From the NCBI GenBank assembly GCA_012520135.1, contig JAAYOX010000282.1, positions 1 to 6,197 of the forward strand: 6,197 bases of DNA. The letters run 5' to 3'. The DNA comes from Clostridia bacterium. Its GTDB lineage: Bacteria > Bacillota > DULZ01. Every line of letters starts with the position of its first letter. The stretch's first letter is position 1. Both the position numbers and the translations under genes were made by a program. Positions 5,466 through 6,197 of the stretch are shown here, piece after piece. A model generated the notes under the pieces. That model was given only the letters and a program-made list of their open reading frames with translations, did no database searches and was not told the origin of the DNA.

Positions 5466-6197
5466 CTATTCTCCTCCGACTACTATCGTCTGTTCGGTTA
5501 ATTCTTCCAACCCTTTCCTATGGATCTGTGTTTGAGTTAAGTTAATAATGATGATTGCTCCAATAATTAAGGTACCCCCGGCTAACTGGAGCAGTGTCAT
5601 TCGTTCATGAAAGAGGATGGCAGCCAAGACGATGGCTACAACAGGTTCCATAATGGCAATAATAGATGTTTTACTGCCTCCGATTAGTTGGATGGCTTTA
5701 TAGAGAAAACCGATACCTACAGTAGAACCAAATAGAGCGATTAAAACCCCATACCCCCATACTAAAGGCGGTTGTATCAATGAAAGCTGATTGGAAACAA
5801 GGCTGACACACAAATGAAAAAGAAAAGTGGCCGTTAATGAACAGGCAGTCACCAGCAGGGGGTTTATGCCGGCTGTGAAGCGGTTTCCCCCTACTACGAA
5901 TAAACTATAAAAAAATCCCCCACTAAGTCCAAATAAAATACCTTTCAGATTAACTGTATCCACCGACAAATCAAGTATCAAATACAAACCAATGGAGGCG
6001 ATGATCAGGGATAAGAGTATATTGGCGGTCATTCTTTCGTCACCGGTAAGCACACTGAAGATGACTACGAACACCGGGGCAGTATAAATCAATAAAGTGG
6101 CCACTGATACAGAAATCATGGTTATGGCCGTAAAATACAGCAGCGAAGAGATGCCAAAAAGTACTCCCAACAATGCAAAAGAAAAAAACTTCTTCCC
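5466..6197 (-). CDS. EamA/DMT-superfamily permease, upstream copy (5' end outside the window)
   Basis: 243 residues are visible. The frame remains open to the right edge, where it reads GKKFFSFALLGVLFGIS, aligning with residue 64 onward of the neighbouring permease, so roughly 60 N-terminal residues are outside the window. A TTG at 6173 is an internal Leu codon, not a start. By hand alignment about 148 of 211 positions are identical to the downstream copy (about 70 %), with conserved blocks LDLSVDTVNLKG, VGGNRF, AGINPLLVTAC and HLCVSL. The C-terminal tails after IIIIN differ completely. It is transcribed before its paralogue, so the pair forms an operon created by tandem duplication. Substrate is unknown. 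Its promoter is not in the window. Confidence 0.9.
   Translation of the reverse strand, partial: GKKFFSFALLGVLFGISSLLYFTAITMISVSVATLLIYTAPVFVVIFSVLTGDERMTANILLSLIIASIGLYLILDLSVDTVNLKGILFGLSGGFFYSLFVVGGNRFTAGINPLLVTACSLTATFLFHLCVSLVSNQLSLIQPPLVWGYGVLIALFGSTVGIGFLYKAIQLIGGSKTSIIAIMEPVVAIVLAAILFHERMTLLQLAGGTLIIGAIIIINLTQTQIHRKGLEELTEQTIVVGGE

Noticed and set aside
6173..6197. TTG 6173 as start of the upstream permease
   Set aside because: The frame continues to the window edge and the residues before it align with the paralogue, so the gene begins outside the window.

Overview
The window looks like chromosomal DNA from a spore-forming, low- to mid-GC Bacillota, most likely a clostridial or Peptococcaceae-type lineage. 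The basis is gene content: a short Gram-positive Hfq, a SpoVK-type sporulation AAA+ ATPase, a YnbB-type PLP enzyme, and a LexA/YneA-type SOS pair with CGAAC-N4-GTTCG operators. Shine-Dalgarno sites are strong and one gene starts with TTG. Species assignment is inference.

Left part (1-2773, plus strand): hfq is followed at once by an intrinsic terminator. Then come spoVK and ynbB, 44 bp apart and probably co-transcribed. In Bacillus subtilis hfq, spoVK and ynbB also lie close together, but hflX (ynbA) sits between spoVK and ynbB there and is missing here.

Middle (2780-3911): lexA on the minus strand converges on ynbB with a 6-bp gap. It diverges from a small membrane-anchored LysM protein that resembles the SOS cell-division inhibitor YneA. 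The intergenic region is a compact switch. Two promoters, both with a TTGCAA -35 and a TATAAT -10, are covered by three LexA boxes. Box 1 overlaps the lexA -35, box 2 fills the yneA spacer, and box 3 covers the yneA transcript start and the edge of its ribosome binding site. LexA would repress itself and the division inhibitor until DNA damage triggers its self-cleavage. A strong terminator closes the LysM gene.

Intergenic block (3912-4556): about 645 bp with no recognised gene. It is rich in nested and mutually exclusive inverted repeats and holds one doubtful 56-codon frame. It could be a structured RNA or a decayed mobile element; I could not identify it.

Right part (4557-6197, minus strand): two tandem EamA/DMT-family membrane transporter genes, about 70 % identical to each other by hand alignment, with a 3-bp gap. 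The ribosome binding site of the second lies inside the end of the first, so they look like a coupled pair from gene duplication. The upstream copy runs off the window edge.

Most of the window is well-known biology. The parts that deserve a second look are the unexplained intergenic block, the paired transporters, and the unusually compact three-operator SOS switch.
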